56,628 nucleotides of DNA from Planctomycetota bacterium (GCA_024275565.1 JAJRYY010000059.1:1-56628), one strand, 5' to 3'. Positions 9,021-19,065 are shown, counted from the stretch's first letter. Notes: generated from the letters alone by a model not told the origin. Numbers and translations: made by a program.

Positions 9021-9937
9021 GCGGTCGATCGCAGCCGGTTCATGCGATTGGCGAGAAACTGCGTCAGTGCGACGTCGAGCGAATCGGTCGTACTCACCAG
9101 CATATAGTCAATGCCATGATCGAGGCATGCACTGCGCATCCGATTCACGAACGCGCGCACTGCTTCAAGATAGCTGTTTCGCAGCGATTGCGGATCCGTC
9201 AAAATCTCGATATCCGCCTGCTCCATCCCCTCGAACAGCGTCTGCTCGGTGAATGGAAATTCCAGCTCATCGTGGTCCAGAACGTGCATCACAATCACAT
9301 CATGCTGCCCATAGCGAAGTCGCTGCAGGCTGTTCACGACGTCATCGAAATCGGCAAGCAGGTCCGAAATCAAGACCACCATCCCACGCGGCGGAATCTG
9401 CTCAGCCAGGTGCTGAAACAGCACCTTCATCTCCGTTTTGTCCTCCGGTGTCGCCACCTCCAGCTCATGGATCAGACCCACCAGCGACGAGCGACTTGCC
9501 GACACGGGCACCTGCTTGCGAATCCGATGATCGAACAACGTCAGGCCCACGCCGTCCTGCTGACCTATCGTCAGATGCGCCATACAAGCAGCCAGTGTCG
9601 CAGCATACTCCCACTTCGTCAGACGCCCGGGATCGGGCTGTTCCGGATACGCCATCGAATAGGAGCAGTCCAGGACCAGATGGTTCCGCAAATTCGTCTC
9701 GACTTCATATTCCTTGATGAGCAGTCGATCCGTCTTGGCATACGCCCGCCAGTCCAGATGACGCACATCGTCGCCGGGGACATACTGTCGATAGTCCGCG
9801 AATTCCACACTGAACCCCTTGTAGGGACTTTTGTGCAGACCGCTCACAAACCCGTCCACGACATGCCGCGCACGAAGCTCAAGACGCGATATCTTCGCGA
9901 GAACCTCAGGCCGAAAGTAGTTTTTGGAACCGCTCAT
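9017..9937 (-). CDS. DUF58 domain-containing protein
   Basis: A 306-residue protein with the DUF58 signature: [20 protein letters not shown] (about 53-72) followed by EYEVETN, then a VWA-like fold with [12 protein letters not shown] (about 87-98) and [13 protein letters not shown] (about 192-204). DUF58 proteins are encoded next to MoxR ATPases almost everywhere and are thought to be their partners. The gene overlaps the MoxR gene by 32 bp at its 5' end and the BatA/VWA gene by 4 bp at its 3' end, so the three are tightly coupled. No membrane helix is evident, so it is probably cytoplasmic or peripheral. Confidence 0.9.
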   Translation of the reverse strand: MSGSKNYFRPEVLAKISRLELRARHVVDGFVSGLHKSPYKGFSVEFADYRQYVPGDDVRHLDWRAYAKTDRLLIKEYEVETNLRNHLVLDCSYSMAYPEQPDPGRLTKWEYAATLAACMAHLTIGQQDGVGLTLFDHRIRKQVPVSASRSSLVGLIHELEVATPEDKTEMKVLFQHLAEQIPPRGMVVLISDLLADFDDVVNSLQRLRYGQHDVIVMHVLDHDELEFPFTEQTLFEGMEQADIEILTDPQSLRNSYLEAVRAFVNRMRSACLDHGIDYMLVSTTDSLDVALTQFLANRMNRLRSTA

Positions 9938-11048
9938 TCCTCGCCAATTCTGTATCGTTGGGCTGTATTGCTTCCAGCAGTTCCCCGATGATTTTATCCG
10001 AGTTATACCCCTCTGCCTCCGCAGAATACGTCGTCACAATACGATGCCGCAACACAGGCAACGCCAGATCGCGGATGTCCTCGACGGCCAGATGATGACG
10101 CCCGCGAAGCACCGCCAGCGCCTTGCCGCCCAGAATCAATGACTGCATCGCACGCGGACCCGCACCCCAGTTCAACATCTTCTTCACAAAATCCGTCGCT
10201 TCCGGTTCCGAAGGACGCGTCGCCCGCACAAGATCCAGCGCGTGGCGAATCACATCGGGAGCAGCCGGCACGCGTCGCACGAGTCGCTGAAATGCCAACA
10301 AATCCTCGCCTGTAAACACCTTGTTGAGCTCCACGTTGCGGTCCATCGTCGTCCGCTCTGCCACCTGGAATTCCTGCTCATACGTCGGATACTTCACGAA
10401 CACTTTGAACATGAACCGATCCTGCTGAGCTTCCGGCAGCGGATAGGTCCCTTCCTGCTCGATCGGGTTTTGCGTGGCGAGGACGAAGAATGGCTGGGAT
10501 AGTTCGTGGCGATCCGTACCCACCGTCACCTGCCGCTCCTGCATGGCTTCCAGCAGGGCGGACTGCGTTTTCGGCGGTGTCCGGTTGATCTCGTCAGCCA
10601 GAATCACGTTTGCAAAAATCGGACCGCGGATAAATTTCAGTTCGCGCTGTCCGGTCGATTTGTTCTCCTGGATCACCTCGGTACCGGTAATGTCCGACGG
10701 CATGAGGTCCGGCGTGAACTGGATGCGACTAAATTTCAGATCCAGACACTGTGCAAGCGTCGCGATCATCAACGTCTTTGCAAGACCGGGTACGCCCTCC
10801 AGAATCACATGGCCATTGGATAAGATCGCCACCAGAAGCTGATCGACAACCTCATCCTGACCCACGATCACGCGACCGATCTCAGCGCGAACCCGGTCGT
10901 ACCCTTCCTTCAGCTTCCTGGCTGCCTCAACATCCGACCCTGAAATGTCTGCGGTATCCACAGCTTCCATAGCTTTCGCCGATCCCGAAATCTCTCCAGG
11001 ACCGGCGTATCCTTCGGAATCGGCTGGCGTTACATTCTCATCATTCAT
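9906..11048 (-). CDS. MoxR-family AAA+ ATPase
   Basis: An AAA+ ATPase of the MoxR group, predicted to remodel or activate protein complexes together with VWA partners. Visible motifs are Walker [10 protein letters not shown], Walker [16 protein letters not shown], the MoxR-typical [14 protein letters not shown], sensor region [21 protein letters not shown], and the C-terminal lid with [17 protein letters not shown] chose the ATG at 11048 ([14 protein letters not shown]), preceded by GGGAG, giving about 380 residues. A longer frame up to 11183 would run about 97 bp into the upstream gene. The acidic N-terminal ~45 residues before the AAA+ core look disordered. It overlaps the DUF58 gene by 32 bp. 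Confidence 0.92.
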   Translation of the reverse strand: MNDENVTPADSEGYAGPGEISGSAKAMEAVDTADISGSDVEAARKLKEGYDRVRAEIGRVIVGQDEVVDQLLVAILSNGHVILEGVPGLAKTLMIATLAQCLDLKFSRIQFTPDLMPSDITGTEVIQENKSTGQRELKFIRGPIFANVILADEINRTPPKTQSALLEAMQERQVTVGTDRHELSQPFFVLATQNPIEQEGTYPLPEAQQDRFMFKVFVKYPTYEQEFQVAERTTMDRNVELNKVFTGEDLLAFQRLVRRVPAAPDVIRHALDLVRATRPSEPEATDFVKKMLNWGAGPRAMQSLILGGKALAVLRGRHHLAVEDIRDLALPVLRHRIVTTYSAEAEGYNSDKIIGELLEAIQPNDTELARNERFQKLLSA

Positions 11049-11086
11049 CGATGCACTAACTCCCAAATTGCGACCTGTCCTCACAA

Positions 11087-12130
11087 CTACCGCTGCATGA
11101 TCGGTAATTGATTGTACGGTAACTGTAGAATTATCAACGCGACACTGGTCCCATACACATCCCCAACACCAGTATCCGTCCATGAACCGTCTTCACGCTG
11201 ATTCCGGATAAGCAGGTCGCGCAATGGCGGAAAATATTTACGCCACTCATCTTCGCCAGCCAGATAAACCGCCTGGGCAAGGTACAAATGCCCATAAAAC
11301 CAATGCCCAAACCGCGTCGTATTGGTCGGAATGTGACTTAACGAATAGGTCAGCGCACGCTTTGCCATCGGATTCTCATACTGACCTGCATTGAACCAGC
11401 AGCACACCGCTGCCGCCGTAATGGCAGGACGCGACGGACCCGGATGGTTCGCACGATAGGCCATCCCTCCGTCACTGTTCATGGATATTTCCAGATAACG
11501 CATCGCTTCGTCAATGACCTTCTTCGGAACAGCAAGCCCCGCATTGCGACACGACCGCAACGCCTGAACCTGCGTGATCGTGACCGACCCCTCATCGCCA
11601 CCGCTGCTGGGCTGATAGATCCACCCCCCCAGCCGACTCTGTGCCCGAGCAGTCAAATCGATCCCACGCGTCAGAAGATTCTCAATCTCTCGCTGTCGCT
11701 CAACACTCTCAGTCATCCCATAAAGCTGCCCGAGACAGAGCATCGCAAAACCATGACCATACATCGGACGCGAATCGCCAGAACCCCGCGCGATCAGACC
11801 CTTCGCCGTCGTGGATCCAAGCAGATACCGAGCAGCCCGGTCCACCTGAGGTGCATACCGACCCTGCGTCGTCGAGTTCCCGTCCATCAACAACGCCAGC
11901 ATCGCCAGCGACGACATCGCCACCGGATACTGTCCATATTGACCATTGTTCCGCCACGCACCGTCACGACCCTGCACGCGTGACAGATATTTCAATCCAC
12001 GATTGATCGCAGTCTTCGTCTCCGGTGTCACATGCTTCGGTAGCGGTGCTGCGAACGCGCGCGGCAAGCCAGCACCACTTCCGATACATGACACCAACAC
12101 GACGAGCATCACGCGTAAACGCCGACTCAT
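11087..12130 (-). CDS. Secreted prenyltransferase/squalene-cyclase-like toroid protein
   Basis: About 347 residues with a clear signal peptide ([19 protein letters not shown], cleavage likely near AFA-AP). The remainder is repeated helical pairs with the motif [15 protein letters not shown] and similar ([45 protein letters not shown]), the pattern of the alpha/alpha toroid of terpene cyclases, prenyltransferase beta subunits and complement-like proteins. The cyclase DXDD motif was not seen, so enzymatic cyclase activity is doubtful; a binding role is more likely. The ATG at 12130 is chosen because AGAGG lies six bases upstream and it gives a proper signal peptide; other in-frame starts are at 12175, 12166 and 12154. 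It sits between the PQQ/TPR gene and moxR in one run. Confidence 0.8.
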   Translation of the reverse strand: MSRRLRVMLVVLVSCIGSGAGLPRAFAAPLPKHVTPETKTAINRGLKYLSRVQGRDGAWRNNGQYGQYPVAMSSLAMLALLMDGNSTTQGRYAPQVDRAARYLLGSTTAKGLIARGSGDSRPMYGHGFAMLCLGQLYGMTESVERQREIENLLTRGIDLTARAQSRLGGWIYQPSSGGDEGSVTITQVQALRSCRNAGLAVPKKVIDEAMRYLEISMNSDGGMAYRANHPGPSRPAITAAAVCCWFNAGQYENPMAKRALTYSLSHIPTNTTRFGHWFYGHLYLAQAVYLAGEDEWRKYFPPLRDLLIRNQREDGSWTDTGVGDVYGTSVALIILQLPYNQLPIMQR

Positions 12131-12178
12131 GGCATTCCTCTTATAACGTCGCATCACCGACTCCATACTGCCCAACCC

Positions 12179-15100
12179 CTAATCCACACGATCCCGACCC
12201 GTCTTCTCCAACCGAGACGTCTCAAACACCGCGATACCCTTCTCGGTTCCGATCGCCAACCGCCCCCCCCAAAGCCCCATCGGACCCTTCAGATCATTCG
12301 AAAAGCCACCTTCCCACACAACCGGCGACCCCACATACTCCCCACTCCGTTTGTCCAGAATACGAAGCTCCTGATATCTCCGGGGGGCACCGTTGGCAGC
12401 ACGCCCGCCTCCACGAACCTCACGGAGGATCGGTACGACCACCTCCGACACCTTCAACTGACCGGCCATCAGCGTACCATAAAAACTCTGCTCCCACCGA
12501 ATTTCTCCACTTTTTGCGTCCAGACCCACCATATCCCATCGCAAACCGTCCGTTGTCTTCTCAAAACCGGCAAGCGTCAGAAAACCCCCACTCTCTGCAT
12601 CCTCACCCATCACGCCCCCATGCACTACACCCCCATCCATTACACCCCCATCCATTACACCCCCATCCATTACACCCATCGTCGCACCCGTCGGTACACC
12701 ATCCAAATCCCGCTCAAACACGACATCTCCCCGGTCCATATCCACCAGCCAATGCTTACCCGCCGCAGAACTGACCACCACCCAGCCCTCTGACGGCTCG
12801 AACAGACCGGCGGGTTCGACCCCCAGCTCCAACCGCCACCGCTCCAGACCCGTCGCACAATCATACGCCACCACGCGCGTCCCATCAGGACCGCACAGCA
12901 CGCCACCAGAATAGGCTATGCTGATCGCACCCCGCGTATCACCGGCTCCTGCCGGCTGGCGAAACTCGATATCGCTCAACAAATCGCCATCAGCAAGTGC
13001 ATACACTTTCACGCGCCGAATCTCCGGGTCCGCCGTCAACACATACGAATCCCGCACACGCACCGCACCGATCGCATCATGCCCAAGATCTCGCTCCCAG
13101 ACAACTTGCCCGCCATCCACCGTCTTACGAACACTCAACACCCCACGCGACAACACACACGCCACACGACCAGAACCCGCATCCAGCAACTGACTCCGCA
13201 GCGCAGGACTCGCCAGCAGCGACGCACCCTTCGCAGGAACTGCCCACAACCGAACGCCCGACACCGCACCCAGCGCATGAACCCCTTCAGGCCCATTCAT
13301 CACAATGGTCTCACCATCCACAACACCAACCGCAACAGCAGCATCGCCCGCACCACCACCCTCCGTCACACCATACACATCACTCCCCAGAAGCAGCAGC
13401 TCCGACTCCCACGCCAGCGTCCCATCATCAATGGCATACGACCGCAACGTTTTGGACGCTTCAAACACCAGCATCCGATCGCGCAATACCTCACCCGCAT
13501 CACCGCGAATAGCCAGCAACTCCAGCGACTCATCATCCTTATCAAACGTCGAAAAGGGACTACGATCCAACACCTCAAACACATCCTGCGAAGGCAGACG
13601 TGGCACCTTCATCTTCGACAACCGAGCCCGAAGTCCAACCACATCAGACTCAGAAAACTCCACCGCTACACCTGAATACTCAGATTCCAGACGCTGCAGA
13701 TACGCATCCGCCATACCAGGAAAACCCTGTTCCGAATCGAGATAAAGCTCCACAAGCGAAAACATCGCCTCAGCCGTCCGACCACGATTCGACCCCATCC
13801 GCACCGACTCCAGAAAATACTGCTCAGCACGCTCAAAACGCCCCCGATCCAGCGCAGACACACCCAGAGCATTCAACGCAGACTGAGACCAACCATCCAG
13901 AATCCCACCGTCCGCCATCCGTTTCAGCAGACGAACACCCTCACGTCGCGTCATAAAACTGCTCAATTTACCGATCGCAAGCTCATAAACAGCACCCACA
14001 GAGGCTGACAGGCCCTCCACCTCACCAGGACTCAACTCCGGCTCGATTCGACGCAACACATCAGCAGCCACCAGACGTGCAGGACGACGCACCGGACCAT
14101 CCACCACGATCTCATCCCCCAGCCGCCCCTGCGACAGCTCCAGCAGCGACTCATACGCCTCCCGATTCCGACCGACACGCCGCAACCGATCACCCAGCGA
14201 CAACCGGGCTGATACACGGTCCTTCGGATCGATCGCAGTCCGATTCGCCTCCGCCAGGTACGCCAGCGACTCATCAATGGGCGTCGTAGGCAACGAAGCC
14301 AACTGCAACATCGCGTCCACACGCAAATGCGCAACGTGCTTCGCCAGCGTATCACCCTCAGCCGAATCCGGGATCACCACCTGCTCAAGAGCAGTCATCG
14401 CACCCCGTGGATTCCGATTCAAAAGTTCCATAAACGCAAGACGCATCCCCAGTCGCACATCACTCGGATCACCCCGATGTGCCTCCTGCGTCGATGCAAA
14501 CGAATTCCGATCCGGAAACGACCGAACCTCCACAGGGTTCACACTCACCATCGAATCCCCTATACACAGAAGATTCCCAAGCGGCGCCTGATCCTCCGGC
14601 AACGCAATTAAGTCATCCTGCCCAGTCCGGGCATCAATCCGCACCAGACCATTACGCGTCGATCCATAAATCGTCTCACCACAAAGCGACGCCCGGCCCA
14701 TCGCATCCGGCAAAGGAGCCGTCCACTGATACACCTGATCCGCCAGCGACAATGCACTGACCTTCAACCCCCCCAGCCACAACGTCGTCTCATCCGCCCC
14801 GATCAGATAATGATGCTCCTCACTCGGCATGGACCACAGCAACGCACCGCTGAACCGATCAAACGCCAGCACCCGACCATCCTCCGGAGACGCCAGAATC
14901 ACCAGCTTCCCCGTCACAATCGGAACACTCGTCAACCACTCCTTCGGAGCGGGGGGCTCTTTACCGCGACGCCCTCGAAACCGCGATGCACGCGTCTCAC
15001 CATACCGCGAAGCCCAGCGGATCGAACCATCATGCGTATTCACCGCAAACAACAAACCCTGCCCGGTCGGCACAAAACAAAGCCCATCCGCCACCGCGAG

Positions 15101-16609
15101 ATGCAGCGCAAGGTGACTATGCACGGAGCGACTGCCCAACGTACACAACGGAGTCTCACGAACCAGACCACCATCCTCAGGACGCAACACGCCAAGATAA
15201 AGATCACCTGCACGACGATAAGGAACCCACAACCCCGATCCCACCGCAACAGGTACCGCTAAAAACTGAGCCCCCTGCAACCGCTCATCCGCATCCTGAT
15301 CCCGACCACGCTGCCAGCGAATCTCTCCGGTCAATGCATCCAGCGCAACGATCCGATTACGATAATCCGCAGTCACATTATTCCGGGAAAAACCCTGCTG
15401 CTGACGAAAAATTCGACGCGGACCCGCACCATCCCCAGCACCCTCCGCGTACAGATCATCACCACGCTCGATCGACAGAACCAGCCCGTGACCCACACTC
15501 AAACCACCAGACACATAATCTTCCAGTATGTCCGATTCGCTAAGACGCGAACTCTCCGCACGACGCTCCAGATCCGGATCCGGACGTCGAGAACGCCAGA
15601 GCAACGAAAAACTCTGAAGATCAACCGCAACACAATGATCCGATGCCCGAACATACAACCACCCATCCTGCGCAACGCCATACGAAACTGGCAGACGCAG
15701 CGCCGTCACTGTCTCCCTGTCCGACCAGAGCTCCGCCATCTCAGGAGACAACATCTGACGCCAGGGCATATTCTCCGCAAACGATGGCTCTACAGACGAC
15801 ATCACACCACGACACGAACCACCACCACCGAACGCAGGCCAATCACCACCACGACCAGCCAGCCAGGAACTGGACCCACCACCAGATGGACGAAGAACGT
15901 ACCTGCGTAACGCCGTCTCCAGCAACTTCCCACGAGCATCCCCAGAACCAACACGCTCCGAAAAAGCATTCACAGCCTCAAGCGCACCATCCTCATCACC
16001 CACCATCGACAACGCAGCAGACTTCAGCGATGACCACTCACCATACGACGTCCTCGCAACATCCGTCACCGCAAGCACATACTCAATCGACTCAACTTCC
16101 TCGATCACCAGCAACGCCTCACCAGCACGACCGGAATCCAGCAACCACGACACCAGCAACCGAGACGCCTCCATCCCATAACGCGTCAACAGATACCGAT
16201 CACCAATCTCTCGCAAAAGTGCCAAATCATGATCCCGACGCGCCTGATCCAGCAAACCCTTCGCACGCCCGTCATACAGCAGTCGATACGCTTCCAGGGC
16301 TTCGGGGGGCAGACCCGCAAGATACCGCAGTGCCCGGCGACGCGGCGATTCATACAACGCCAACCCCTCGCCAGCCATCGTACTCATCAACCCTTCCGGT
16401 GATTCCAGGATCCGCTGAATCGAATCAATCGCCAGCTTCCAGTCCGACCGGTCAGCCGCCTGCTCCGCATTCCGAAACAGATTCAGAATCCGCGAAGATT
16501 CTTCAACCTCAGGACCGGAGGAAGCACCCTGATTCCGCTGAGCTTGTGCGACCGCACAAAAGCTCAACACGATCGCCAGAATGATGTGTCTAGGTCGTTC
16601 CATTGTCAT
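12179..16609 (-). CDS. Secreted PQQ-type beta-propeller protein with TPR-like middle
   Basis: A 1476-residue exported protein: signal peptide at 1 to about 23, then a helical region. A first set of PQQ-like blades follows (about 275-680, for example VAVDLQSFSLLWRSRR, IVALDALTGEIRWQRG, LFAVNTHDGSIRWASRYG, VLAFDRFSGALLWSM). A TPR-like helical stretch (about 720-980) comes next, then a second set of blades to the C-terminus (VHALGAVSGVRLWAV, YDCATGLERWRLELG, GLDAKSGEIRWEQ). The blades look structural; quinoprotein catalytic residues were not identified, so a scaffold or sensor role at the outer side of the membrane is more likely than dehydrogenase activity. A five-residue minisatellite (GVMDG units) lies near residues 1310-1333. 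It is the first gene of the minus-strand cluster and ends 48 bp before the next chosen start. Confidence 0.8.
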   Translation of the reverse strand: MTMERPRHIILAIVLSFCAVAQAQRNQGASSGPEVEESSRILNLFRNAEQAADRSDWKLAIDSIQRILESPEGLMSTMAGEGLALYESPRRRALRYLAGLPPEALEAYRLLYDGRAKGLLDQARRDHDLALLREIGDRYLLTRYGMEASRLLVSWLLDSGRAGEALLVIEEVESIEYVLAVTDVARTSYGEWSSLKSAALSMVGDEDGALEAVNAFSERVGSGDARGKLLETALRRYVLRPSGGGSSSWLAGRGGDWPAFGGGGSCRGVMSSVEPSFAENMPWRQMLSPEMAELWSDRETVTALRLPVSYGVAQDGWLYVRASDHCVAVDLQSFSLLWRSRRPDPDLERRAESSRLSESDILEDYVSGGLSVGHGLVLSIERGDDLYAEGAGDGAGPRRIFRQQQGFSRNNVTADYRNRIVALDALTGEIRWQRGRDQDADERLQGAQFLAVPVAVGSGLWVPYRRAGDLYLGVLRPEDGGLVRETPLCTLGSRSVHSHLALHLAVADGLCFVPTGQGLLFAVNTHDGSIRWASRYGETRASRFRGRRGKEPPAPKEWLTSVPIVTGKLVILASPEDGRVLAFDRFSGALLWSMPSEEHHYLIGADETTLWLGGLKVSALSLADQVYQWTAPLPDAMGRASLCGETIYGSTRNGLVRIDARTGQDDLIALPEDQAPLGNLLCIGDSMVSVNPVEVRSFPDRNSFASTQEAHRGDPSDVRLGMRLAFMELLNRNPRGAMTALEQVVIPDSAEGDTLAKHVAHLRVDAMLQLASLPTTPIDESLAYLAEANRTAIDPKDRVSARLSLGDRLRRVGRNREAYESLLELSQGRLGDEIVVDGPVRRPARLVAADVLRRIEPELSPGEVEGLSASVGAVYELAIGKLSSFMTRREGVRLLKRMADGGILDGWSQSALNALGVSALDRGRFERAEQYFLESVRMGSNRGRTAEAMFSLVELYLDSEQGFPGMADAYLQRLESEYSGVAVEFSESDVVGLRARLSKMKVPRLPSQDVFEVLDRSPFSTFDKDDESLELLAIRGDAGEVLRDRMLVFEASKTLRSYAIDDGTLAWESELLLLGSDVYGVTEGGGAGDAAVAVGVVDGETIVMNGPEGVHALGAVSGVRLWAVPAKGASLLASPALRSQLLDAGSGRVACVLSRGVLSVRKTVDGGQVVWERDLGHDAIGAVRVRDSYVLTADPEIRRVKVYALADGDLLSDIEFRQPAGAGDTRGAISIAYSGGVLCGPDGTRVVAYDCATGLERWRLELGVEPAGLFEPSEGWVVVSSAAGKHWLVDMDRGDVVFERDLDGVPTGATMGVMDGGVMDGGVMDGGVVHGGVMGEDAESGGFLTLAGFEKTTDGLRWDMVGLDAKSGEIRWEQSFYGTLMAGQLKVSEVVVPILREVRGGGRAANGAPRRYQELRILDKRSGEYVGSPVVWEGGFSNDLKGPMGLWGGRLAIGTEKGIAVFETSRLEKTGRDRVD
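12610..12680. repeat. 15-bp in-frame minisatellite inside the PQQ protein gene
   Basis: The unit ATCCATTACACCCCC is repeated three times with two further degenerate copies. On the coding strand it encodes GVMDG GVMDG GVMDG GVVHG GVMG. The 15-bp length keeps the frame, so copy-number change would lengthen or shorten a loop between propeller blades without breaking the protein. Confidence 0.8.
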
Positions 16610-16798
16610 CTCATGTCATCTCACACTTTCAATCAACGAATCATAGCAATCGACAACCATCCAAACCAGCACCGCAGTACAGACCCGACGCAAAGTTACA
16701 ACCACGAAACCCCCACCCTACACATCGACCACGACAACGCGAACCATACAACTTCACACATAATTCCGTGAGCAACATCGTGGAATCGACCGAACATC
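16610..16798. other. Upstream region of the PQQ/MoxR cluster
   Basis: No gene is seen in this stretch. It must contain the promoter of the minus-strand cluster that starts at 16609, but I could not single out a convincing -35/-10 pair. Its right end carries the words AACATCGTGGAATC and GTGGAATCAACCGAACTGGG, which lead into the hairpin-rich repeat at 16799. Confidence 0.4.
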
Positions 16799-17050
16799 GT
16801 GGAATCAACCGAACTGGGTGGAATCAACCAAACTGGGTGGCCCACCTCCTTTGGAGGTGGGGGAGCCGATGACAGACGGTGCATGTCCGCAGCATCGGTA
16901 GGGTGCGTTCCTGACGCACCCTCTGTATTTCCGTGTGTTTTCCCGGAGGATGAAGCTCCTGCCGAACCGCTGGCGTACGAACCCGGCATCCCCACCAAAT
17001 CCGAAGCCACGGAGGTTGCCCCAGTATGGCAGGCTATGGCCTGCCGATCA
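16799..17050. repeat. Hairpin-rich dispersed repeat, copy A
   Basis: The copy begins with two GTGGAATCAACC-AACTGGGTGG units, then the 9-bp hairpin CCCACCTCC-TTT-GGAGGTGGG (16841-16861). It continues with GGGGAGCCGATGACAG, a stem AGGGTGCG/CGCACCCT, a stem around CGGAGG/CTCCTGCCG, CCCCACCAAATC, and a last hairpin GGCAGGC/GGCCTGCC. The same order of blocks recurs at 18165-18393. The copy abuts the stop codon of the TPR gene at 17061. Confidence 0.8.
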
Positions 17051-17060
17051 CCTCCAATGA

Positions 17061-18086
17061 CTATCCCCCCACGCGGTAGACTAACATGCGAAACGCAGCA
17101 TCATCACGGATGGGGTCGTAGTCAGCATCATCTTTGGCTATGTCACAATATTCCGAATCAAGCTCGATCGCCTTCCCCAGCTCAGCAACAGCACCAGCCA
17201 CATCATTGTTCCTTACCAGCGCACAGGCCAGATTGTAGTGGGTACCAGCATCGTCCGGATCAATCCCCAGGGCGACCCTGAAGTGTTCGATCGCACCATC
17301 AATATCACCTTTGGAAAGCAGCGTATTTCCAAGGTTATAATGAACATCTGCATCGTCCGGATCAATCCGCAAAGCAGACTCGTAATGCTCGATGGCTGCT
17401 TCGTACTCGCCCTTATCATCCAAAGCGTTGCCGAGGTTGAAGCGCGAGATCGCATCATCCGGATCGATCCGCAGAGCAGTCTTGTAGTGCTTGATCGCTG
17501 CGTCAACATCACCCTTGTCCTGCATCGCCAAACCCAGGCTTCCGTGTGCGCCTGCATCATCAGGATCGAGCTGCGAGGCAGCGGTGTAATGCTCAATGGC
17601 TCCGTCGAGATCACCCTTTGCCTTCAGCGTGATACCGAAATTATAGTGGACCACCGCATCGTCCGGATCGATCCGCAAAGCAGCTTCATAGTGCTCGATC
17701 GCACCATCAGGATCACCCCGATCATCCAGCAGGATCGCCAGCCTGTTATGAAGATCGGCGTCGTCAGAATCGATACGCAAGGCCGCCTCGTAGTGCATAA
17801 GAGCAGCCTCGTGATCGCCCTTGTCGTGCAGTACGCTACCAAGAAAGGTGTGTGCACCGGGATGATCCGGAGCGACCCGAAGAACAGCCTCGAAATGCTC
17901 CATGGCAGCGTCAGAATCGCCTTTACGAGACAGCGCAACCCCAAGGTATCCATGCGCATTCACATGCTCAGGATCGACCAGAAGAACAGCCTTCCACTGC
18001 TCCATGGCAGCGTCAAGATCACCCTGTTCTTCCAGCGCTACACCGCGTTTGATGTACTCGTCAATGTTGTCCGGATGGATGTCCAT
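17061..18086 (-). CDS. TPR-repeat protein
   Basis: A 341-residue protein made almost wholly of 34-residue tetratricopeptide repeats, about nine of them, with the recurring end ALRIDPDDA and recurring start HYNLG or similar (HGYLGVALSRKGD, HYNFGITLKAKGD, RFNLGNALDDKGE, HYNLGNTLLSKGD). TPRs form a superhelix that binds peptides. There is no signal peptide and no second domain, so it is probably a cytoplasmic adaptor. Neighbouring repeats are very alike at the DNA level, pointing to recent internal duplication. The gene is alone and is framed on both sides by copies of the same ~230 bp hairpin repeat, which makes it look like a cassette. Its partner is unknown. Confidence 0.85.
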   Translation of the reverse strand: MDIHPDNIDEYIKRGVALEEQGDLDAAMEQWKAVLLVDPEHVNAHGYLGVALSRKGDSDAAMEHFEAVLRVAPDHPGAHTFLGSVLHDKGDHEAALMHYEAALRIDSDDADLHNRLAILLDDRGDPDGAIEHYEAALRIDPDDAVVHYNFGITLKAKGDLDGAIEHYTAASQLDPDDAGAHGSLGLAMQDKGDVDAAIKHYKTALRIDPDDAISRFNLGNALDDKGEYEAAIEHYESALRIDPDDADVHYNLGNTLLSKGDIDGAIEHFRVALGIDPDDAGTHYNLACALVRNNDVAGAVAELGKAIELDSEYCDIAKDDADYDPIRDDAAFRMLVYRVGG

Positions 18087-18164
18087 GGATCCATTGAATC
18101 CGCATTCGCTCGATTGTCAATTTCTATCAGACCAGTGTGCGTGATCCATGCCCAACTTCGTCGA

Positions 18165-18393
18165 ATCATCCGACAGGGTGGAATCAACCGAACTGGGTGG
18201 CCCACCTCCTTTGGAGGTGGGGGAGCCGATGACAGCATCCGTAAAGTGCGTCCCTGTCGCACCCTCTTTTCCCGTCTTTTACGGGAGGGCAAGGCTTCCC
18301 GCCGAACCGTGATCCTCCGAACGCATCACCCCCACCAAATCTGAAACCGTGAAGCTTGCCCCCGTAGGGCAGGCTATCACCTGCCGATCACTT
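18165..18393. repeat. Hairpin-rich dispersed repeat, copy B
   Basis: Same order of blocks as copy A at 16799-17050: GTGGAATCAACCGAACTGGG, the CCCACCTCC/GGAGGTGGG hairpin (18201-18221), GGGGAGCCGATGACAG, a GTGCG/CGCAC stem, CGGGAGGGC...TTCCCGCCGAACC, CCCCACCAAATC and GGCAGG/CCTGCC. The first ~58 bp are identical to copy A and the rest has diverged, with stems kept by compensating changes. It fills the 330-bp spacer between the TPR gene and the APS-kinase-like gene. Confidence 0.8.
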
Positions 18394-18416
18394 CAAAAAT
18401 TCGGCAGCAATACAAC

Positions 18417-19022
18417 CTAAAGATACCCCAGATCCCGCAACCGCTTCTTAATCATCTCCTCCTCGTCCGCCGAGTACCCCGATGCCTCATACGGATCGAG
18501 AAACCCGAGCAGCTCCAGCGTCTTCAAGGATTTCGCGCAGCAGACCTCGGCTGAGTCCTGATCCGTATTCAGCAGAATCTCCGGCTTGAACGGTTCTTCA
18601 TAAGGTGCATTGATCCCCGCGACACACTGTATCTCACCACGCTTCGCCTTCTCGAACAAACCCCGACTGTCCCGGCCAATCAAAACCTCCATCGGAGCAC
18701 GGCAATAAACCTCCACAAACGACCCGACCTCCTCACGAATCGCATCACGAACATCACGATACGGCGAAACAGACGTCACAACCGTAATCACCCCATTCTT
18801 ATTCAGAAGCTTGCACTCATACCCCAACCGCCGCAGATTTGCTTCAATCTCCTCCCGCGTAAACCCAAGACTCCGATTGATCTCACGCCGAATCCGGGCA
18901 GAATTCAAAACCTCAACATGCAATCCCCGCCGCTGTATCGCCTCAGCAAGAAGCTTCGCAATCGTAGATTTCCCAGACCGGGGCAACCCCGTCAGCCAAA
19001 CTGTAAACGCCTCACCCGCCAT
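18417..19022 (-). CDS. cysC: Adenylylsulfate kinase-like P-loop kinase with altered substrate motif
   Basis: About 201 residues, the usual length of APS kinase, which phosphorylates adenosine 5'-phosphosulfate at the 3'-OH to give PAPS. Present are a P-loop GLPRSGKST (family norm GLSGSGKST), the helix RSLGFTREEIEANLRRLGYE, and SPYRDVRDAIREEVGSFVEVYC before the lid (SRGLFEKAKRGEI, YEEPFKPEILLNTDQ). The motif that normally reads LDGDNIRHGLN is here LNSARIRREIN, so the usual Asp residues are absent. The fold assignment is safe, but activity on APS is uncertain; it may act on another substrate. The ATG at 19022 is preceded by GGAAGG six bases upstream (GTG at 19025 is also in frame). The DASS transporter gene lies upstream on the same strand, which would fit sulfur or anion metabolism. 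Confidence 0.7.
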   Translation of the reverse strand: MAGEAFTVWLTGLPRSGKSTIAKLLAEAIQRRGLHVEVLNSARIRREINRSLGFTREEIEANLRRLGYECKLLNKNGVITVVTSVSPYRDVRDAIREEVGSFVEVYCRAPMEVLIGRDSRGLFEKAKRGEIQCVAGINAPYEEPFKPEILLNTDQDSAEVCCAKSLKTLELLGFLDPYEASGYSADEEEMIKKRLRDLGYL

Positions 19023-19065
19023 CACATACCTTCCAACACACCATCAACAGTGTAATGCCTTTTTT

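Noticed and set aside
10908-11183. MoxR start at 11183
   Set aside because: It would overlap the upstream toroid gene by about 97 bp, and the ATG at 11048 has a GGGAG upstream.
12025-16584. Long plus-strand open frames opposite the PQQ protein gene
   Set aside because: They are Pro/His/Thr-rich and arise from the codon bias of the real minus-strand gene; no ribosome binding site or homology pattern.
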